Source: Bordetella parapertussis
GTDB lineage: Bacteria > Pseudomonadota > Gammaproteobacteria > Burkholderiales > Burkholderiaceae_A
Assembly (NCBI GenBank): GCA_945862305.1
Contig: CAMAXF010000004.1
Span: 87,697-151,696 of the forward strand
Direction: 5' to 3'
DNA: 64,000 nt
A model generated the notes under the pieces. It was not told where the DNA came from and searched no databases. It saw only the letters and a list, made by a program, of their open reading frames with translations. The first letter of the stretch is position 1, and each line of letters opens with the position of its first letter. The translations under genes were made by a program, and so were the position numbers. This document shows, piece by piece, positions 39,121 through 50,001 of this stretch.

Positions 39121-40662
39121 ATGCCCAACCAAGACCCATCGGCCACGCCGAACGACACCCCCACAGCCACCGACGAGAACCAAATCCTCTCGGAGCGCCG
39201 CCAGAAGTTGCGCGCCTTGCGTGCATCGGGTCAGCCTGCCTACCCCAACGACGTTCGTCCCAGCCATCGGGCCGAGCCGCTTCACGAGCGTTACGCCAGT
39301 CATTCCAGGGAGACGCTGGAGTCTGAGCATGTGGCCGTGGCGCTGGCCGGCCGAATCATGCTCAAGCGGGTACAAGGCAAGGCGAGCTTTCTCACGCTGC
39401 AGGACGCCACTGGCCGCATCCAGCTCTATCTCAATGACGAAGGGGTTGGCGCGGAGGCCCACGACGAGATCAAGCACTGGGACCTCGGAGACCAGATTGC
39501 GTGCGAGGGTGTGCTCTTCAAGACCATGAAGGGCGAGCTCTCGGTTCGGTGCCATCGCCTGCGCATGGTGGCCAAAGGCCTCAGGCCACTGCCCGACAAG
39601 TTTCACGGTCTGCATGACACCGAGACCCGCTATCGCCAGCGCTATGTCGACCTGATCGTGAACCCAGACGCCCGGCATGTCTTTGTTACGCGCTCCAAGG
39701 CGTTGTCCGCCCTGCGCAGCTTCATGACCGACCACAGTTTTCTGGAGGTCGAGACGCCCATGCTGCACCCCATCCCCGGAGGGGCCGCGGCCAAGCCATT
39801 CGTCACGCACCACAATGCGCTTGCCCAGGAGATGTTCCTTCGGATCGCACCCGAGCTCTACCTCAAGCGCCTGCTGGTGGGCGGCTTTGAGCGGGTCTAT
39901 GAGGTGAATCGGAACTTTCGGAACGAGGGGCTCAGCCCACGGCACAACCCTGAATTCACCATGATGGAGTTCTATGCGGCCTACACGGACTACCGTTGGG
40001 TCATGGACTTCACCGAATCGATTCTGCGTCATCTCGCCGAGGTGACCACGGGAAGCGCCATGCTGAGCTACGCTGGCCAGACGGTCGATCTCAGCCAGCC
40101 TTTCGAGCGACTCACCATTGTTCAGGCCATCCTGCGTCATGCGCCCGACATCCCTGCTGAATCGCTCGACGAGGTCGGTGCGCTGTCGGCCTTGTTGCGC
40201 AAGAAGGGAGCCGACCTCTCCAAGCCACCATTGCTCAATGCAGGCCTGGGCGCGCTGCAACTGGCGCTCTTCGAGGAAGTCGCAGAGGCGAAGCTCTGGA
40301 ATCCAACCTTCATCATCGACTACCCCGTCGAGGTCTCCCCATTGGCCCGCGCCTCGGATGCTCGACCCGGCGTGACAGAGCGCTTTGAGCTGTTCATCAC
40401 GGGCCGAGAGATCGCCAATGGCTTCTCAGAACTCAACGACCCGGAGGATCAGGCGGCTCGGTTCAGTGCTCAGGTGGAGGCCAAGGAGGCCGGGGATGAG
40501 GAGGCGATGTTCTTCGATGCCGATTACATTCGTGCACTCGAGGTCGGCATGCCCCCCGCGGGCGGCTGCGGCATCGGCATCGATCGGCTCGTGATGCTGC
40601 TCACCGACAGCCCCAGTATTCGTGATGTCATTCTCTTCCCCGCGCTGCGCCGCGAGGAATAA
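39121..40662 (+). CDS. lysS: Lysyl-tRNA synthetase (class II)
   Basis: Charges tRNA-Lys. The 513-residue protein has an N-terminal OB-fold anticodon domain ([23 protein letters not shown]), class II motif 1 around [11 protein letters not shown], motif 2 ([20 protein letters not shown]) and motif 3 ([13 protein letters not shown]). Length and the prfB-lysS neighbourhood are typical. It is translated from the same transcript as prfB, since only two bases separate them. Confidence 0.97.
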   Translation: MPNQDPSATPNDTPTATDENQILSERRQKLRALRASGQPAYPNDVRPSHRAEPLHERYASHSRETLESEHVAVALAGRIMLKRVQGKASFLTLQDATGRIQLYLNDEGVGAEAHDEIKHWDLGDQIACEGVLFKTMKGELSVRCHRLRMVAKGLRPLPDKFHGLHDTETRYRQRYVDLIVNPDARHVFVTRSKALSALRSFMTDHSFLEVETPMLHPIPGGAAAKPFVTHHNALAQEMFLRIAPELYLKRLLVGGFERVYEVNRNFRNEGLSPRHNPEFTMMEFYAAYTDYRWVMDFTESILRHLAEVTTGSAMLSYAGQTVDLSQPFERLTIVQAILRHAPDIPAESLDEVGALSALLRKKGADLSKPPLLNAGLGALQLALFEEVAEAKLWNPTFIIDYPVEVSPLARASDARPGVTERFELFITGREIANGFSELNDPEDQAARFSAQVEAKEAGDEEAMFFDADYIRALEVGMPPAGGCGIGIDRLVMLLTDSPSIRDVILFPALRREE

Positions 40663-40677
40663 TTTGGGTCTGAATTC

Positions 40678-41841
40678 ATGCGGCCTTGCCCACACCGGAT
40701 GACCCCTCGAGCCCTCACATCTCTCATGGCCTGCGCCCTGGTGGCCTTTGGAGGACCCGCTGGACTTCCAGCCGCCGCAGCCGCACCCAGCTTCTCCGAG
40801 GACATCACGCGGCCCGCTGCGAGCAGCCAGGCATTCAAGACCCGCGTGTTGGTCAGCGGGCTGGAGAACCCTTGGTCGTTGGCATGGCTGCCCGATGGCG
40901 ACCTGCTGGTCACCGAGCGCAGCGGTCGGCTTCGGCGGATCTCGAAAGACTTCCGACTCGATCCCAAGCCCATTGAGGGACTCCCCACGAACATCGTTGC
41001 CAGCGGCCAGGGTGGACTCTTTGATATCCTTCCACACCCCAACCATCGACAGAATCGCATTCTGTTCCTCTCCTATGCGGAAGGCGACCTGCCTGGCCGA
41101 ATGGCCTCCTCCGGCACCACCGTGGCCCGGGCCCGTCTCGATGGACACACCCTCAAGGACGTGGAGGTTCTGTTTCGAATGCAGCCGAAGTCTCGGGGTG
41201 GCCGACACTTCGGCGGCCGGCTGGTGATCGACCGGCAGGGACACCTCTACCTGGGACTTGGCGACCGAGGGGAAGAAGACCGCGCCCAGAAGACAGGCGA
41301 CCATGCGGGCAGCGTCATTCGTGTGCCCAACGGCGGCATCGGTGCGGCAGAGGTCTTCAGCCGAGGACATCGCAATATCCAGGGCTTTGCCATGCATCCA
41401 GCCACTGGCGAACTCTGGGCCCACGAGCATGGCCCTCAGGGTGGCGACGAGGTCAACATTGTTCGTGCTGGCCGAAACTACGGTTGGCCCACCATCACCT
41501 ACGGCGTGAATTACGTCACGGGAACGAAGATTGGGGAGGGGCAGCAAAAGCCAGGCCTCGAGCAGCCGGTTCATGTCTGGGTCCCATCCATCGCACCGTC
41601 GGGCATGGCCTTCTATGTGGGCACACCGTTCCCAGCATGGCAGAACAGCATCCTCGTGGGTGCCCTTCGAGGACAGAGCCTGGTGCGCCTTGGCCTCAAT
41701 GGAGACCGGGTGGTCTCGGAGGAACGGCTCTTGGTCGGAGAGGTCGGACGGATTCGCGATGTCCGAGTGGGGCCCGATGGCCTCGTCTACCTCCTCACAG
41801 ATGAATCAGACGGCCAGCTCATTCGGCTGGAGCCGCGCTAG
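40678..41841 (+). CDS. PQQ-dependent sugar (aldose) dehydrogenase family protein
   Basis: A 387-residue secreted beta-propeller of the glucose/sorbosone dehydrogenase (YliI/Asd) family. The N-terminus has a signal peptide ending near AAAA. The family motifs are ENPWSLAWLPDGDLLVTER, GQGGLFDILPHP, GRHFGGRLVIDRQGHLYLGLGDRG and ELWAHEHGPQGGDEVN, the latter including the histidine expected in the active site. It likely oxidises an aldose in the periplasm with PQQ. No pqq biosynthesis gene is in view. Confidence 0.88.
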   Translation: MRPCPHRMTPRALTSLMACALVAFGGPAGLPAAAAAPSFSEDITRPAASSQAFKTRVLVSGLENPWSLAWLPDGDLLVTERSGRLRRISKDFRLDPKPIEGLPTNIVASGQGGLFDILPHPNHRQNRILFLSYAEGDLPGRMASSGTTVARARLDGHTLKDVEVLFRMQPKSRGGRHFGGRLVIDRQGHLYLGLGDRGEEDRAQKTGDHAGSVIRVPNGGIGAAEVFSRGHRNIQGFAMHPATGELWAHEHGPQGGDEVNIVRAGRNYGWPTITYGVNYVTGTKIGEGQQKPGLEQPVHVWVPSIAPSGMAFYVGTPFPAWQNSILVGALRGQSLVRLGLNGDRVVSEERLLVGEVGRIRDVRVGPDGLVYLLTDESDGQLIRLEPR

Positions 41842-41871
41842 CGCCCGAACAAATCCGTCTACCCGCGTCGC

Positions 41872-42204
41872 TTACTCGCGTGCGTGGTTGATGGTGTAGC
41901 GGGGAATTTCCACCTCGAGGGCCTCGTCAGCCACGGCGACCTGGCAGGATAGCCTCGACTGCGCGCTCAGACCCCAGGCTCGATCGAGAAGGTCATCCTC
42001 GTCTTCCTCCGAGGGCGTGAGACTGTCAAAGCCCCTGCGGACAATGACATGGCATGTCGTACAGGCCTTGCTCATCTCACAGGCATGCTCGATGTCGATG
42101 CCATGGGCCAGAAGGCTGCGGCACAGGTTCTCCCCCTCGGCCACATCAAACACCGCCCCATCAGGGCAGATCTGCACATGCGGAAGCACACGAATTTGAG
42201 GCAT
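41872..42204 (-). CDS. fdx: Ferredoxin, 2Fe-2S, isc type
   Basis: Adrenodoxin-type ferredoxin that donates electrons to IscS/IscU during cluster assembly. In the 110-residue product the ligands are C42, C48, C51 (HACEMSKACTTCHV) and C87 (LSCQVAV). The ATG at 42204 is preferred over a GTG just upstream. Last gene of the isc operon; it converges with the sugar dehydrogenase, leaving 30 bp. Confidence 0.94.
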   Translation of the reverse strand: MPQIRVLPHVQICPDGAVFDVAEGENLCRSLLAHGIDIEHACEMSKACTTCHVIVRRGFDSLTPSEEDEDDLLDRAWGLSAQSRLSCQVAVADEALEVEIPRYTINHARE

Positions 42205-42216
42205 CACACCACTCGC

Positions 42217-44097
42217 TTATAAATTGTGAATCGACTGCCCAGACAATGCCTGTGAAACAGCGCGGTCCATTCGCCGGGCAGCAAAGGGATCGGTCAGTGC
42301 AGACAACCGCTCAGTGGCGGCTCGAAGACGTTCGACATCCTGGCCACCGCAGACAGAACGACAGTCGGTCATGGCCTTGTCAATCTCGGAGCGCTCTGCT
42401 GGACTGAGGAGGTCGCCATCGGCCTCCAGTGCAGCCGAGAGTACCTCGAGGAGCTGCTGGCTCTCGACCTGTTGCTCACGCAGCGCACGGGCCTGCATGT
42501 CCACCTTGGCATGGGTGAAACTCTGCTCAAGCATGGTCGCGATTTCAGCATCGGTGAGCCCGTAGGAGGGCCGCACTTCAATGCTGGCCTGAACCCCAGA
42601 GCCAAGCTCTTGGGCAGACACCGACAGCAGACCATCGGCATCGACCTGAAAATGGACTCGAATGCGGGCAGCACCGGCCGCCATCGGCGGGAATCCACGC
42701 AGCTCGAATCGGGCAAGTGAGCGGCAGTCTGAGACCAGCTCGCGCTCGCCCTGGACCACATGCAGGGCCATGGCCGTCTGGCCGTCCTTGTAGGTCGTGA
42801 ACTCCTGCGCGCGGGCCACGGGAATGGGCGTGTTCCGCGGAATGACCTTCTCCACGAGGTCGCCCATGGTCTCGAGGCCAAGACTGAGCGGAAGGACATC
42901 CAGCAACAGCCAGTCATCCCCGTCTGGGCGATTTCCAGCCAGCAAATTGGCCTGAAGGGCGGCACCAATGGCCACAACCTCATCGGGATGAATGTCTGCC
43001 TTCGGACGCTGTTGGAAGAAGGCCTCAGCAGCCGCGCGAACGTTGACCAGCCGGGTTGACCCGCCGACCAGCACCACGCCTTGAATCTGGGCAGGCGATA
43101 GGCCGGCATCTGACATGGCCCGAGCGCAGGCGTCGATGCTGCGGTCGACCAGTGGCTTGGTCAGGACCTCAAACTCGGCCTGGGTGATGATCGCCAGCGG
43201 CCTTGTGCCATCGCCACGGTTCCACTCCGACGAGACCCGCTCGGAGGGTGAGGAGGCACCCGAGAGGGACTCCTTGAGCCGCCTGGCCATGCGAAGCAGG
43301 CTGCGCCATTCCGAGGCATTGAGGTCGCCCGAGCGCAGACCCCAGCCCTCGAGCCAGTGGTGCGCAAGCAGCGCATCGAAATCATCGCCACCCAGTGCGG
43401 GGTCACCACCAGTGGCCACCACCTCGAACACGCCCTTGGTGAGGCGCAGAATGGAAATGTCGAAGGTGCCGCCACCCAGGTCGTATACGGCGTAGAGGCC
43501 CTCCGCACCCGACTCCAGGCCATAGGCCAAGGCAGCCGCAGTGGGTTCATTGAGCAGCCGCAAGACATTCAGGCCTGCAAGGCTAGCCGCATCCTTCGTG
43601 GCCTGGCGTTGGGCGTCATCAAAATAGGCCGGCACCGTGATCACCGCACCGACCAGCTCATCCCCGAGGGTCTGCTCCGCCTGGGCCTTGAGCACCTTGA
43701 GAATTTCGGCTGAGAAGGCCACCGGCGAGACTGGACCATGTGCTGTCTGGACCTTGAGCATGCCGCCGGAGTCGGGCGAGAAGTCGTAGGGCAGTTCGAG
43801 CGCCTTTGCATCGGCCTCGCCGCGGCCCATCAGGCGCTTGAGCGAGACGAGTGTGTTGAGCGGGTCTTCGGCCACGGCCGAGAGTGCGTTGGTTCCGACC
43901 GACACCACGCCCTCATTGCCATATCGAACCGCCGATGGAATGAGCCGCTCACCCTGCAGGTTGGGCAGAATCTCAGCAGAGCCAGAACGAACTGCTGCCA
44001 CCAGTGAATGTGTGGTGCCGAGGTCGATGCCCACCGCCAGCCGTCGCTGATGAGGAACCGTGGACTGGCCAGGCTCGGCAATCTGTAAGAGGGCCAT
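42217..44097 (-). CDS. hscA: Fe-S assembly chaperone HscA
   Basis: Hsp70-family chaperone that recognises IscU and helps cluster transfer. The 626-residue protein has the ATPase signatures [30 protein letters not shown] and [21 protein letters not shown], then a substrate-binding domain. It is shorter and more divergent than DnaK, as expected. It sits between hscB and fdx. Confidence 0.95.
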   Translation of the reverse strand: MALLQIAEPGQSTVPHQRRLAVGIDLGTTHSLVAAVRSGSAEILPNLQGERLIPSAVRYGNEGVVSVGTNALSAVAEDPLNTLVSLKRLMGRGEADAKALELPYDFSPDSGGMLKVQTAHGPVSPVAFSAEILKVLKAQAEQTLGDELVGAVITVPAYFDDAQRQATKDAASLAGLNVLRLLNEPTAAALAYGLESGAEGLYAVYDLGGGTFDISILRLTKGVFEVVATGGDPALGGDDFDALLAHHWLEGWGLRSGDLNASEWRSLLRMARRLKESLSGASSPSERVSSEWNRGDGTRPLAIITQAEFEVLTKPLVDRSIDACARAMSDAGLSPAQIQGVVLVGGSTRLVNVRAAAEAFFQQRPKADIHPDEVVAIGAALQANLLAGNRPDGDDWLLLDVLPLSLGLETMGDLVEKVIPRNTPIPVARAQEFTTYKDGQTAMALHVVQGERELVSDCRSLARFELRGFPPMAAGAARIRVHFQVDADGLLSVSAQELGSGVQASIEVRPSYGLTDAEIATMLEQSFTHAKVDMQARALREQQVESQQLLEVLSAALEADGDLLSPAERSEIDKAMTDCRSVCGGQDVERLRAATERLSALTDPFAARRMDRAVSQALSGQSIHNL

Positions 44098-44100
44098 CGG

Positions 44101-44670
44101 CTAACGATCCAGGTCTTGAAGAAATTTCTCGAGAAAATGCAGTGCACGAACCTGCAGCACGGCCTTGGCGTGATCGGCTTGAACATCAATCAGCGATGCC
44201 AGTCGGGCGATGCTGGCGTCTCTTTCGGCCAGCGCCTCGTCTCTGATCTTCATGCAGGCCTTCGCTCGAGCTTCCTTCGAGGGCGCCGCTTTGGCATCCT
44301 CGAGCGATTCCCGAAGCGTCATCTGCGCTTCCAGAAAGGCCACTGGCATCGCGGTGTTGCGCTCTGCCTCGACCGCGTGGCCCTTCCGCTCGAGCAGGTA
44401 GGTTGCACGCGCAATTGGAGACTTCAGTGTCTTGTAAGCCTCGTTGAGGTGTGTCGACCACTGCAGGGCGAGCCGACGCTGCGCGTCTGTACCCGCAGAA
44501 AAGCGATCGGGATGCACCACCGCCTGAAGACGTCGCCAGGCCGAGTCCAGCTGCTGCTGGTCTATTCCAAAGACTTCCGGCAGACCCAAGAGGCTGAAAT
44601 AATCTTGTGCCAGGAGGCCGGAAGCGGGCGAAGCCTCAGACCTGGAAAGATTCACCGCAGCCGCACTCAC
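44101..44670 (-). CDS. hscB: Fe-S cluster co-chaperone HscB
   Basis: J-domain protein that delivers IscU to HscA. The 189-residue product has [20 protein letters not shown], the HPD tripeptide in AVVHPDRF, and [20 protein letters not shown], then the C-terminal IscU-binding helices. The start shown is a GTG at 44670 that overlaps iscA by 35 bases; another GTG at 44655 is possible. Confidence 0.92.
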   Translation of the reverse strand: MSAAAVNLSRSEASPASGLLAQDYFSLLGLPEVFGIDQQQLDSAWRRLQAVVHPDRFSAGTDAQRRLALQWSTHLNEAYKTLKSPIARATYLLERKGHAVEAERNTAMPVAFLEAQMTLRESLEDAKAAPSKEARAKACMKIRDEALAERDASIARLASLIDVQADHAKAVLQVRALHFLEKFLQDLDR

Positions 44671-44959
44671 TCTTCACATTGGGGTTTTCGAACCTGAAGC
44701 CTTCGTTGAGGCCCTCACGCGCAAAGTCGAGCTGCGTGCCATCGATGTAGGGCAGGCTCTTGGGATCTACAAACACCGTGACGCCATGACTCTCAAAGGA
44801 CATGTCCTCTGTGGCCGCATCGTCGACGAACTCGAGCTTATAGGCCAGGCCGGAGCAGCCCGTTGTGCGAACACCCAAGCGAATGCCCACGCCCTTTCCA
44901 CGCTTCTCGATGTAACGAGACACGTGCTGGGCAGCGCGTTCAGTCAGCGTGATGGGCAT
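44636..44959 (-). CDS. iscA: Iron-sulfur cluster assembly protein IscA
   Basis: A-type carrier or scaffold that passes clusters to targets. The 107-residue protein has the invariant C35 (TTGCSGLAY), C99 and C101 (SECGCGESF). The ATG at 44959 gives the standard N-terminus [13 protein letters not shown] and overlaps iscU by 20 bases. Confidence 0.95.
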   Translation of the reverse strand: MPITLTERAAQHVSRYIEKRGKGVGIRLGVRTTGCSGLAYKLEFVDDAATEDMSFESHGVTVFVDPKSLPYIDGTQLDFAREGLNEGFRFENPNVKSECGCGESFQV

Positions 44960-45332
44960 GCTTTTTCTTGTAATCTTCGATCGCGGCCTTGATGGCATCC
45001 TCTGCAAGGATAGAGCAGTGGATCTTCACCGGCGGAAGCGCGAGCTCATTGGCAATCTCTGTGTTCTTGAGGGCCATGGCCTCATCGAGGGTCTTGCCCT
45101 TGACCCACTCCGTGACGAGTGACGACGACGCAATCGCGGAGCCACAGCCGTAGGTCTTGAACCGCGCATCCTCAATCACACCCGACTCACTCACCTTGAT
45201 CTGTAGTTTCATGACGTCGCCGCAGGCGGGGGCGCCCACCATGCCAGTGCCGACATTGGGATCGTCCTTGTCGAGCGAGCCCACGTTCCTGGGATTCTCG
45301 TAATGATCGATGACCTTCTCGCTATATGCCAT
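44940..45332 (-). CDS. iscU: Fe-S cluster scaffold IscU
   Basis: Scaffold on which 2Fe-2S clusters are built. The 130-residue protein has the three ligands C37 (APACGDVM), C63 (TYGCGSAI) and C106 ([15 protein letters not shown]), and the LPPVK chaperone-recognition motif bound by HscA. It lies between iscS and iscA. Confidence 0.96.
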   Translation of the reverse strand: MAYSEKVIDHYENPRNVGSLDKDDPNVGTGMVGAPACGDVMKLQIKVSESGVIEDARFKTYGCGSAIASSSLVTEWVKGKTLDEAMALKNTEIANELALPPVKIHCSILAEDAIKAAIEDYKKKHAHHAD

Positions 45333-45359
45333 GACGGTTCTCCTGAATGGATGATGAAG

Positions 45360-46577
45360 TTAGTGGGCTGCCCACTGAATGGTGCTGAGATCGACGCCCT
45401 CTTTGACCAACTCCCAGAGGGGAGACATCTCACGCAATTTGGCCACCTTGTCCTTGAGCAAGGAGATGGTGAAGTCGACATCGGCTTCGGTGGTGTAGCG
45501 GCCAATCGAGAAGCGAATGGATGAGTGGGCCAGCTCGTCGCTGCGGCCCAGTGCACGAAGCACATAGGACGGCTCAAGGCTCGCACTCGTGCAGGCTGAG
45601 CCCGAGGAGACGGCAATGTCTTTAATGGCCATGAGAAGCGACTCGCCCTCAACATAGTTGAAGCTGACATTCAGGTTGTGGGGCACCCGTGCCTCGAGGT
45701 CGCCATTGAGATAGACGGCCTCGATCTCTGAGAGGCCCTTCCAAAGACGGTCTCGGAGCATGCGAATCCGCTCGTTCTCGGTGGCCATCTCAGTCCTGGC
45801 CAGCGCGAATGCAGCGCCCATGCCCACAATCTGGTGAGTGGGAAGCGTGCCAGAGCGCATGCCGCGCTCATGGCCACCACCATGGATGAGGGGCTCCAGG
45901 CGAATGCGCGGCTTTCTGCGAACAAAGAGCGCCCCGATGCCCTTCGGGCCGTAGGTCTTGTGGGCCGAGAAGCTCATGAGATCCACCTTCAGGCTTTGAA
46001 GATCGATCTGTACCTTGCCAGTGGCCTGGGCGCTGTCCACATGCAGGATGATGCCGCGGGCCCGGCAGAATTCGCCGATCTTGGGAATGTCTTGAATGAC
46101 CCCGATCTCGTTGTTCACGAACATGACCGACACCAGGATGGTGTCAGGACGGACGGCGGCCTCGAAGGCAGCAAAATCAATCAGACCGTCGGCCTGGACG
46201 TCGAGGTAAGTCACCTCAAAGCCCTCTCTCTCCAGCTCACGGCAGGTGTCGAGCGTGGCCTTGTGCTCGGTTTTCACCGTGATGACATGGCGGCCTTTGT
46301 CCATGTAGAAGTGCGCGGCACCCTTAATGGCCAGGTTGATGGACTCCGTGGCGCCAGATGTCCAGACCAGCTCCTTGGGGTCGCAGCCCACCAGGTCTGC
46401 AACCTGTTGCCTGGCGGTCTCCACGGCCTCTTCTGCCTTCCAGCCATATGCGTGGCTACGAGATGCAGGGTTGCCGAAATCCTCGCGAAGGAAGGGCAAC
46501 AAGGCGTCGACCACCCTGGGGTCGACCGGCGTGGTGGCGGAATAATCGAGGTAGATCGGTGCGATGGGTGCGTTCAT
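45360..46577 (-). CDS. iscS: Cysteine desulfurase IscS
   Basis: PLP enzyme that takes sulfur from cysteine for Fe-S clusters, tRNA thiolation and other uses. The 405-residue protein has PLP lysine K207 in [12 protein letters not shown] and catalytic cysteine C329 in [13 protein letters not shown]. Length matches the family. It follows iscR by six bases. Confidence 0.97.
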   Translation of the reverse strand: MNAPIAPIYLDYSATTPVDPRVVDALLPFLREDFGNPASRSHAYGWKAEEAVETARQQVADLVGCDPKELVWTSGATESINLAIKGAAHFYMDKGRHVITVKTEHKATLDTCRELEREGFEVTYLDVQADGLIDFAAFEAAVRPDTILVSVMFVNNEIGVIQDIPKIGEFCRARGIILHVDSAQATGKVQIDLQSLKVDLMSFSAHKTYGPKGIGALFVRRKPRIRLEPLIHGGGHERGMRSGTLPTHQIVGMGAAFALARTEMATENERIRMLRDRLWKGLSEIEAVYLNGDLEARVPHNLNVSFNYVEGESLLMAIKDIAVSSGSACTSASLEPSYVLRALGRSDELAHSSIRFSIGRYTTEADVDFTISLLKDKVAKLREMSPLWELVKEGVDLSTIQWAAH

Positions 46578-46583
46578 GTGGGC

Positions 46584-47063
46584 TCAGTGGGCAGCAGCTT
46601 CACGGTCATCGTGAAAGACAACATTTCGGGTCACGGGCTGGTGTGACATGGACTGTTTCTCGCGCTGCTCATCGACGAGGTCTTGCAGCGTGATGGAGTC
46701 GAGGAAATCAACCATGTGCCGGTTTAGACTGGCCCAGAGTTCGTGGGTCATGCAGACCTGGTCATCGTGACAGTTTTGCTTGCCACCGCACTGCGTGGCG
46801 TCGAGCGGCTCGTCGACCGCGTAGATGATGTCGGCCACCGTCAGTTCTTTGGCGGAGCGGGCCAGACGATACCCTCCCCCGGGGCCGCGCATCGACTCCA
46901 CCAGCTCATGCCGGCGAAGGCGGCCGAAGAGCTGTTCAAGGTAGGACAGCGAAATGCGCTGGCGCTGGCTGATGGCAGACAAAGTGACCGGCCCTTTGTC
47001 TTGGCGCAGGCCAAGATCAATCATGGCGGTGACAGCAAAACGACCTTTGGTGGTGAGGCGCAT
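46584..47063 (-). CDS. iscR: Fe-S cluster regulator IscR
   Basis: Rrf2-type repressor that senses Fe-S status through its own 2Fe-2S cluster. The 159-residue product has an N-terminal winged helix (MRLTTKGRFAVTAMIDL) and cluster ligands C92, C98, C104 and H107 (QCGGKQNCHDDQVCMTH). It is first in iscRSUA-hscBA-fdx. Two IscR-like operators lie in its promoter, so autorepression is likely. Confidence 0.96.
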   Translation of the reverse strand: MRLTTKGRFAVTAMIDLGLRQDKGPVTLSAISQRQRISLSYLEQLFGRLRRHELVESMRGPGGGYRLARSAKELTVADIIYAVDEPLDATQCGGKQNCHDDQVCMTHELWASLNRHMVDFLDSITLQDLVDEQREKQSMSHQPVTRNVVFHDDREAAAH

Positions 47064-47080
47064 CCAAAAACCTCCTATTT

Positions 47081-47099
47081 CTTGAGCGATTTAGTCAAG
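47081..47099. promoter_or_regulatory. IscR type 1-like operator, proximal
   Basis: CTTGAGCGATTTAGTCAAG is an imperfect palindrome (minus strand CTTGACTAAATCGCTCAAG) resembling IscR type 1 sites with a YTTGACT-N3-5-AGTCAAG-like core. It lies just downstream of the predicted -10, where a bound repressor would block transcription of the isc operon. Confidence 0.6.
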
Positions 47100-47128
47100 A
47101 GTTTAGAGTATCCGAGTGAATTACTCAA
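47100..47128 (-). promoter_or_regulatory. Promoter of the isc operon
   Basis: On the minus strand TTGAGT (47128-47123) and TAAACT (47105-47100) are spaced by 17 bp. The predicted start near 47093 falls inside the proximal operator, and the -35 falls inside the distal one. Confidence 0.45.
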
Positions 47129-47130
47129 CC
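47109..47130. promoter_or_regulatory. IscR-like operator, distal
   Basis: On the minus strand GGTTGAGTAATTCACTCGGATA has a TTGAGT...ACTCGG dyad like an IscR type 1 site. It overlaps the predicted -35. Paired operators are common upstream of iscR. Confidence 0.5.
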
Positions 47131-47136
47131 TTTAAC

Positions 47137-47164
47137 AAAAAGGGCCGCACAAGCGACCCTTTTT
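47137..47164 (-). terminator. Intrinsic terminator after the phosphatase gene (possibly bidirectional)
   Basis: AAAAAGGGCCGC, loop ACAA, GCGACCCTTTTT pairs over 12 bases with one mismatch. A run of A's on one arm and T's on the other gives a U-tract whichever strand is read. It separates the uvrB-phosphatase transcript from the isc promoter just beyond it. Confidence 0.75.
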
Positions 47165-47228
47165 GACGGCGAGGGTGGCCTGCCGCCGGGACAGACAGTG
47201 CCCCGAGGCGAGGCATCCCTCTGGCTGT

Positions 47229-47774
47229 TTAGGCAGCCGCCACCATGCTCGCCCGACGGCGAACCACCTCCATCAGGCCGTTGCAGGCGTCCTCGATGTG
47301 GTCGAGGGCCTGCTCAAAGCCTTGACTGCCGCCGTGGTATGGGTCGCTCACGATCGCCGCCTCGTACTCTGTGGCAAAGCGCATGAGCAGTTGCAGTTTG
47401 TGCTGCAGACCCCGTGGGGCGGTGCGCTGAAGCAATGCGAGGTTGTCCCAATCCATGGCCAGGATGTAGTCGTACTCGCTGAAGTCCTTCATTTCGACCT
47501 TGCGGGCCAGGTGGCCGCTCAGGTCGTAACCACGCTTCTGGGCCGTGGCGGTGGCGCGAGGGTCTGCAGCCTCACCCGCGTGAAAGGCGTGGGTGCCGGC
47601 TGAATCCGCCTGAACCAGTTCACTGAGGCCCGCCGTGCGAACCATGTGGTCGAAAACGGCCTTGGCCGTCGGTGAGCGACAAATGTTGCCCATGCAGACA
47701 AATAGAACCCTTGTCGGCATGCCAACAACCTTGGGCGCAGACGATTCAGGCTTCTTGGGTGCAGGACGGCTCAT
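47229..47774 (-). CDS. Low-molecular-weight protein-tyrosine phosphatase
   Basis: A 181-residue LMW-PTP. The P-loop VCMGNICRSP has catalytic C27 and R33, and the acid is in SDPYHGG near the C-terminus; PDxxxG-like ending confirms the family. A start at 47774 (MSRPAPKKPES...) is chosen because a GGAAG ribosome site sits at the right distance; a later ATG at 47720 would give the shorter classical form. It follows uvrB in the same direction. The target is unknown, and arsenate reductase activity is a less likely reading because no partner ars gene is seen. Confidence 0.88.
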   Translation of the reverse strand: MSRPAPKKPESSAPKVVGMPTRVLFVCMGNICRSPTAKAVFDHMVRTAGLSELVQADSAGTHAFHAGEAADPRATATAQKRGYDLSGHLARKVEMKDFSEYDYILAMDWDNLALLQRTAPRGLQHKLQLLMRFATEYEAAIVSDPYHGGSQGFEQALDHIEDACNGLMEVVRRRASMVAAA

Positions 47775-47813
47775 GTTTTGGCTTCCTTTTTTTATAGAGT
47801 GGGTGGGCATGGG

Positions 47814-49913
47814 TTAGGCAGCGCGGCTTGCCCGGGCAGCGCTGGTTGGTAAGGACTCAGGCTCGACCTGGTCGTGCAGACGGCCGGCACCAAACACGCG
47901 CGCCTTGAGGCGTGCGAGCTGATCCCGGGCCTGAGCGGCCTTCTCGAACTCGAGGTTTCTTGCGTGCTCGAGCATCTGCTTCTCGAGCCGCGCAATTTCG
48001 CGCGAAAGCTCCTTCTCGGAGAGATCGACCAGGTCGGTGGCGCGATTGGCCATGGCGTCGGCCTCACGCTGCTTGGACTTGTTCGACATGACACCGTCGA
48101 TGAGGTCTCGAATTTCCTTGACCACGCCCGTGGGCGTGATGCCGTGCTCGGCATTGAAGGCCAACTGCTTATTGCGGCGCCGCTCCGTCTCACCCATGGC
48201 CCTCTGCATCGAGGCGGTGATTCGATCGGCGTACAGAATGGCGCGGCCTTCGATGTTCCGGGCCGCCCGGCCGATGGTCTGGATCAGGCTGCGGTCGCTT
48301 CTCAAGAAACCTTCTTTGTCGGCATCGAGAATGGCCACCAAGGACACCTCTGGAATGTCCAGGCCTTCACGCAGCAGGTTGATGCCCACCAGCACATCGA
48401 AGCTGCCCAGGCGCAAGTCTCGGAGAATCTCGACCCGCTCGACGGTGTCGATGTCTGAGTGCAGGTAGCGAACCCGAATGCCGTTATCGGAGAGGTAGTC
48501 GGTGAGGTCTTCGGACATGCGCTTGGTGAGCGTTGTCACGAGGACCCGCTCGTTCTTGGCCACCCGAATTTGGATCTCTGAGAGAAGGTCGTCGACCTGT
48601 GTCTTGGCGGGGCGAACCTCAATCGCTGGGTCTACGAGACCGGTGGGCCGCACGACCTGCTCCACGACATCGCCGCCGGAGCGATCGAGCTCATACTGGC
48701 CGGGTGTGGCAGACACAAAGACCACTTGTCGCAGCTTGGGCTCGAGTTCATCAAACCGCAGGGGCCGGTTGTCGAGGGCCGATGGCAGACGGAAGCCGAA
48801 ATCGACCAGGGTTTCCTTGCGAGAGCGGTCTCCACGGTACATGCCGCCCAGTTGGCCCACCATGACATGGGATTCATCCATGAAAATCAGGGCATCGGCA
48901 GGTAGATAGTCGATGAGGGTGGGGGGCGGCGCGCCCGGCTCGGCACCAGACAGGTGCCTGCTGTAGTTCTCGATGCCCTTACAAAAACCAAGCTCCCCAA
49001 GCATTTCGAGGTCGAAGCGCGTGCGCTGCTCAATGCGTTGGGCCTCCACGAGCTTGCCCTGCGACACGAACCATTTCGATCGCTCCACCAGCTCGGCCTT
49101 GATGGTCTCCACCGCTCGCAGGACCACCTCACGGGGCGTGACATAGTGGGAGGATGGGTAGACCACGAACCGATTGAGCCGCTGCTGGAGGCGGCCCGTG
49201 AGGGGGTCGAAGAGCTGGAGCGACTCCACCTCGTCATCGAAGAGCTCTACCCGAAGGCCACTTTCAAAATGCTCGGCCGGAAAGATGTCGATGGTGTCGC
49301 CGCGCACCCGGAAATGACCGCGCACAAACTCGGCGTCGTTGCGCTGGTATTGCATGCGAACCAGCTGGGCGATGAGGTCTCGTTGAGAGAGTTTGTCCCC
49401 CACACGCATCGACAAGACCATGGCGTGGTAATCGGCCGGGTTGCCAATGCCATAGATGCAAGAGACCGTGGCCACGATGATGGTGTCGCGGCGTTCGAGC
49501 AGCGATTTCGTGGCAGAGAGACGCATCTGCTCAATGTGCTCGTTGATGGCCGAATCCTTCTCAATGAAAAGATCCCGCTGGGGCACGTAGGCTTCTGGCT
49601 GGTAGTAGTCGTAATAAGAAACAAAGTATTCCACCGCATTGCGGGGGAAAAACTCCCTCATTTCGGCGTAAAGCTGGGCCGCAAGTGTCTTGTTGGGCGC
49701 CAACACCAGGGCTGGACGACCCGTTTTGGCGATGACATGGGCCATGCTGAAGGTCTTGCCGGACCCTGTCACCCCCAGCAGCGTCTGGTAGGCCAAGCCC
49801 TCACCCAGCCCATTGCACAGGCGCACGATGGCCTCGGGCTGATCGCCGGCTGGGGAGAAGGGGGCCACCAATTCAAAGGGGCTGTCTGGGTAGGTAACGG
49901 CTTGTAATGCCAT
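47814..49913 (-). CDS. uvrB: Excinuclease ABC subunit B
   Basis: Helicase-like subunit of nucleotide excision repair. The 699-residue protein has Walker [15 protein letters not shown], the beta-hairpin [21 protein letters not shown], motif V/VI region [30 protein letters not shown] and QTIGRAARN, and the C-terminal UVR domain binding UvrC. It diverges from the aminotransferase gene across 88 bp. I saw no LexA box in that gap. Confidence 0.96.
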   Translation of the reverse strand: MALQAVTYPDSPFELVAPFSPAGDQPEAIVRLCNGLGEGLAYQTLLGVTGSGKTFSMAHVIAKTGRPALVLAPNKTLAAQLYAEMREFFPRNAVEYFVSYYDYYQPEAYVPQRDLFIEKDSAINEHIEQMRLSATKSLLERRDTIIVATVSCIYGIGNPADYHAMVLSMRVGDKLSQRDLIAQLVRMQYQRNDAEFVRGHFRVRGDTIDIFPAEHFESGLRVELFDDEVESLQLFDPLTGRLQQRLNRFVVYPSSHYVTPREVVLRAVETIKAELVERSKWFVSQGKLVEAQRIEQRTRFDLEMLGELGFCKGIENYSRHLSGAEPGAPPPTLIDYLPADALIFMDESHVMVGQLGGMYRGDRSRKETLVDFGFRLPSALDNRPLRFDELEPKLRQVVFVSATPGQYELDRSGGDVVEQVVRPTGLVDPAIEVRPAKTQVDDLLSEIQIRVAKNERVLVTTLTKRMSEDLTDYLSDNGIRVRYLHSDIDTVERVEILRDLRLGSFDVLVGINLLREGLDIPEVSLVAILDADKEGFLRSDRSLIQTIGRAARNIEGRAILYADRITASMQRAMGETERRRNKQLAFNAEHGITPTGVVKEIRDLIDGVMSNKSKQREADAMANRATDLVDLSEKELSREIARLEKQMLEHARNLEFEKAAQARDQLARLKARVFGAGRLHDQVEPESLPTSAARASRAA

Positions 49914-50001
49914 GGTAATCTTTCACGCAATCGGCTATTTTCCCTGTGTGTCCGCCAAATTTCCAATCCTTTTTTTGCTGCATCCCTCTTGACAAACCCC
50001 C

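Noticed and set aside
49989..49994. Perfect TTGACA before the aminotransferase gene at 50002
   Set aside because: It lies only seven bases before the start codon, so any -10 would fall within the coding region, and no good one is seen there.
49914..50001. Possible SOS (LexA) box upstream of uvrB
   Set aside because: I looked for CTGT-N8-ACAG and similar patterns and saw none in the 88-bp gap.
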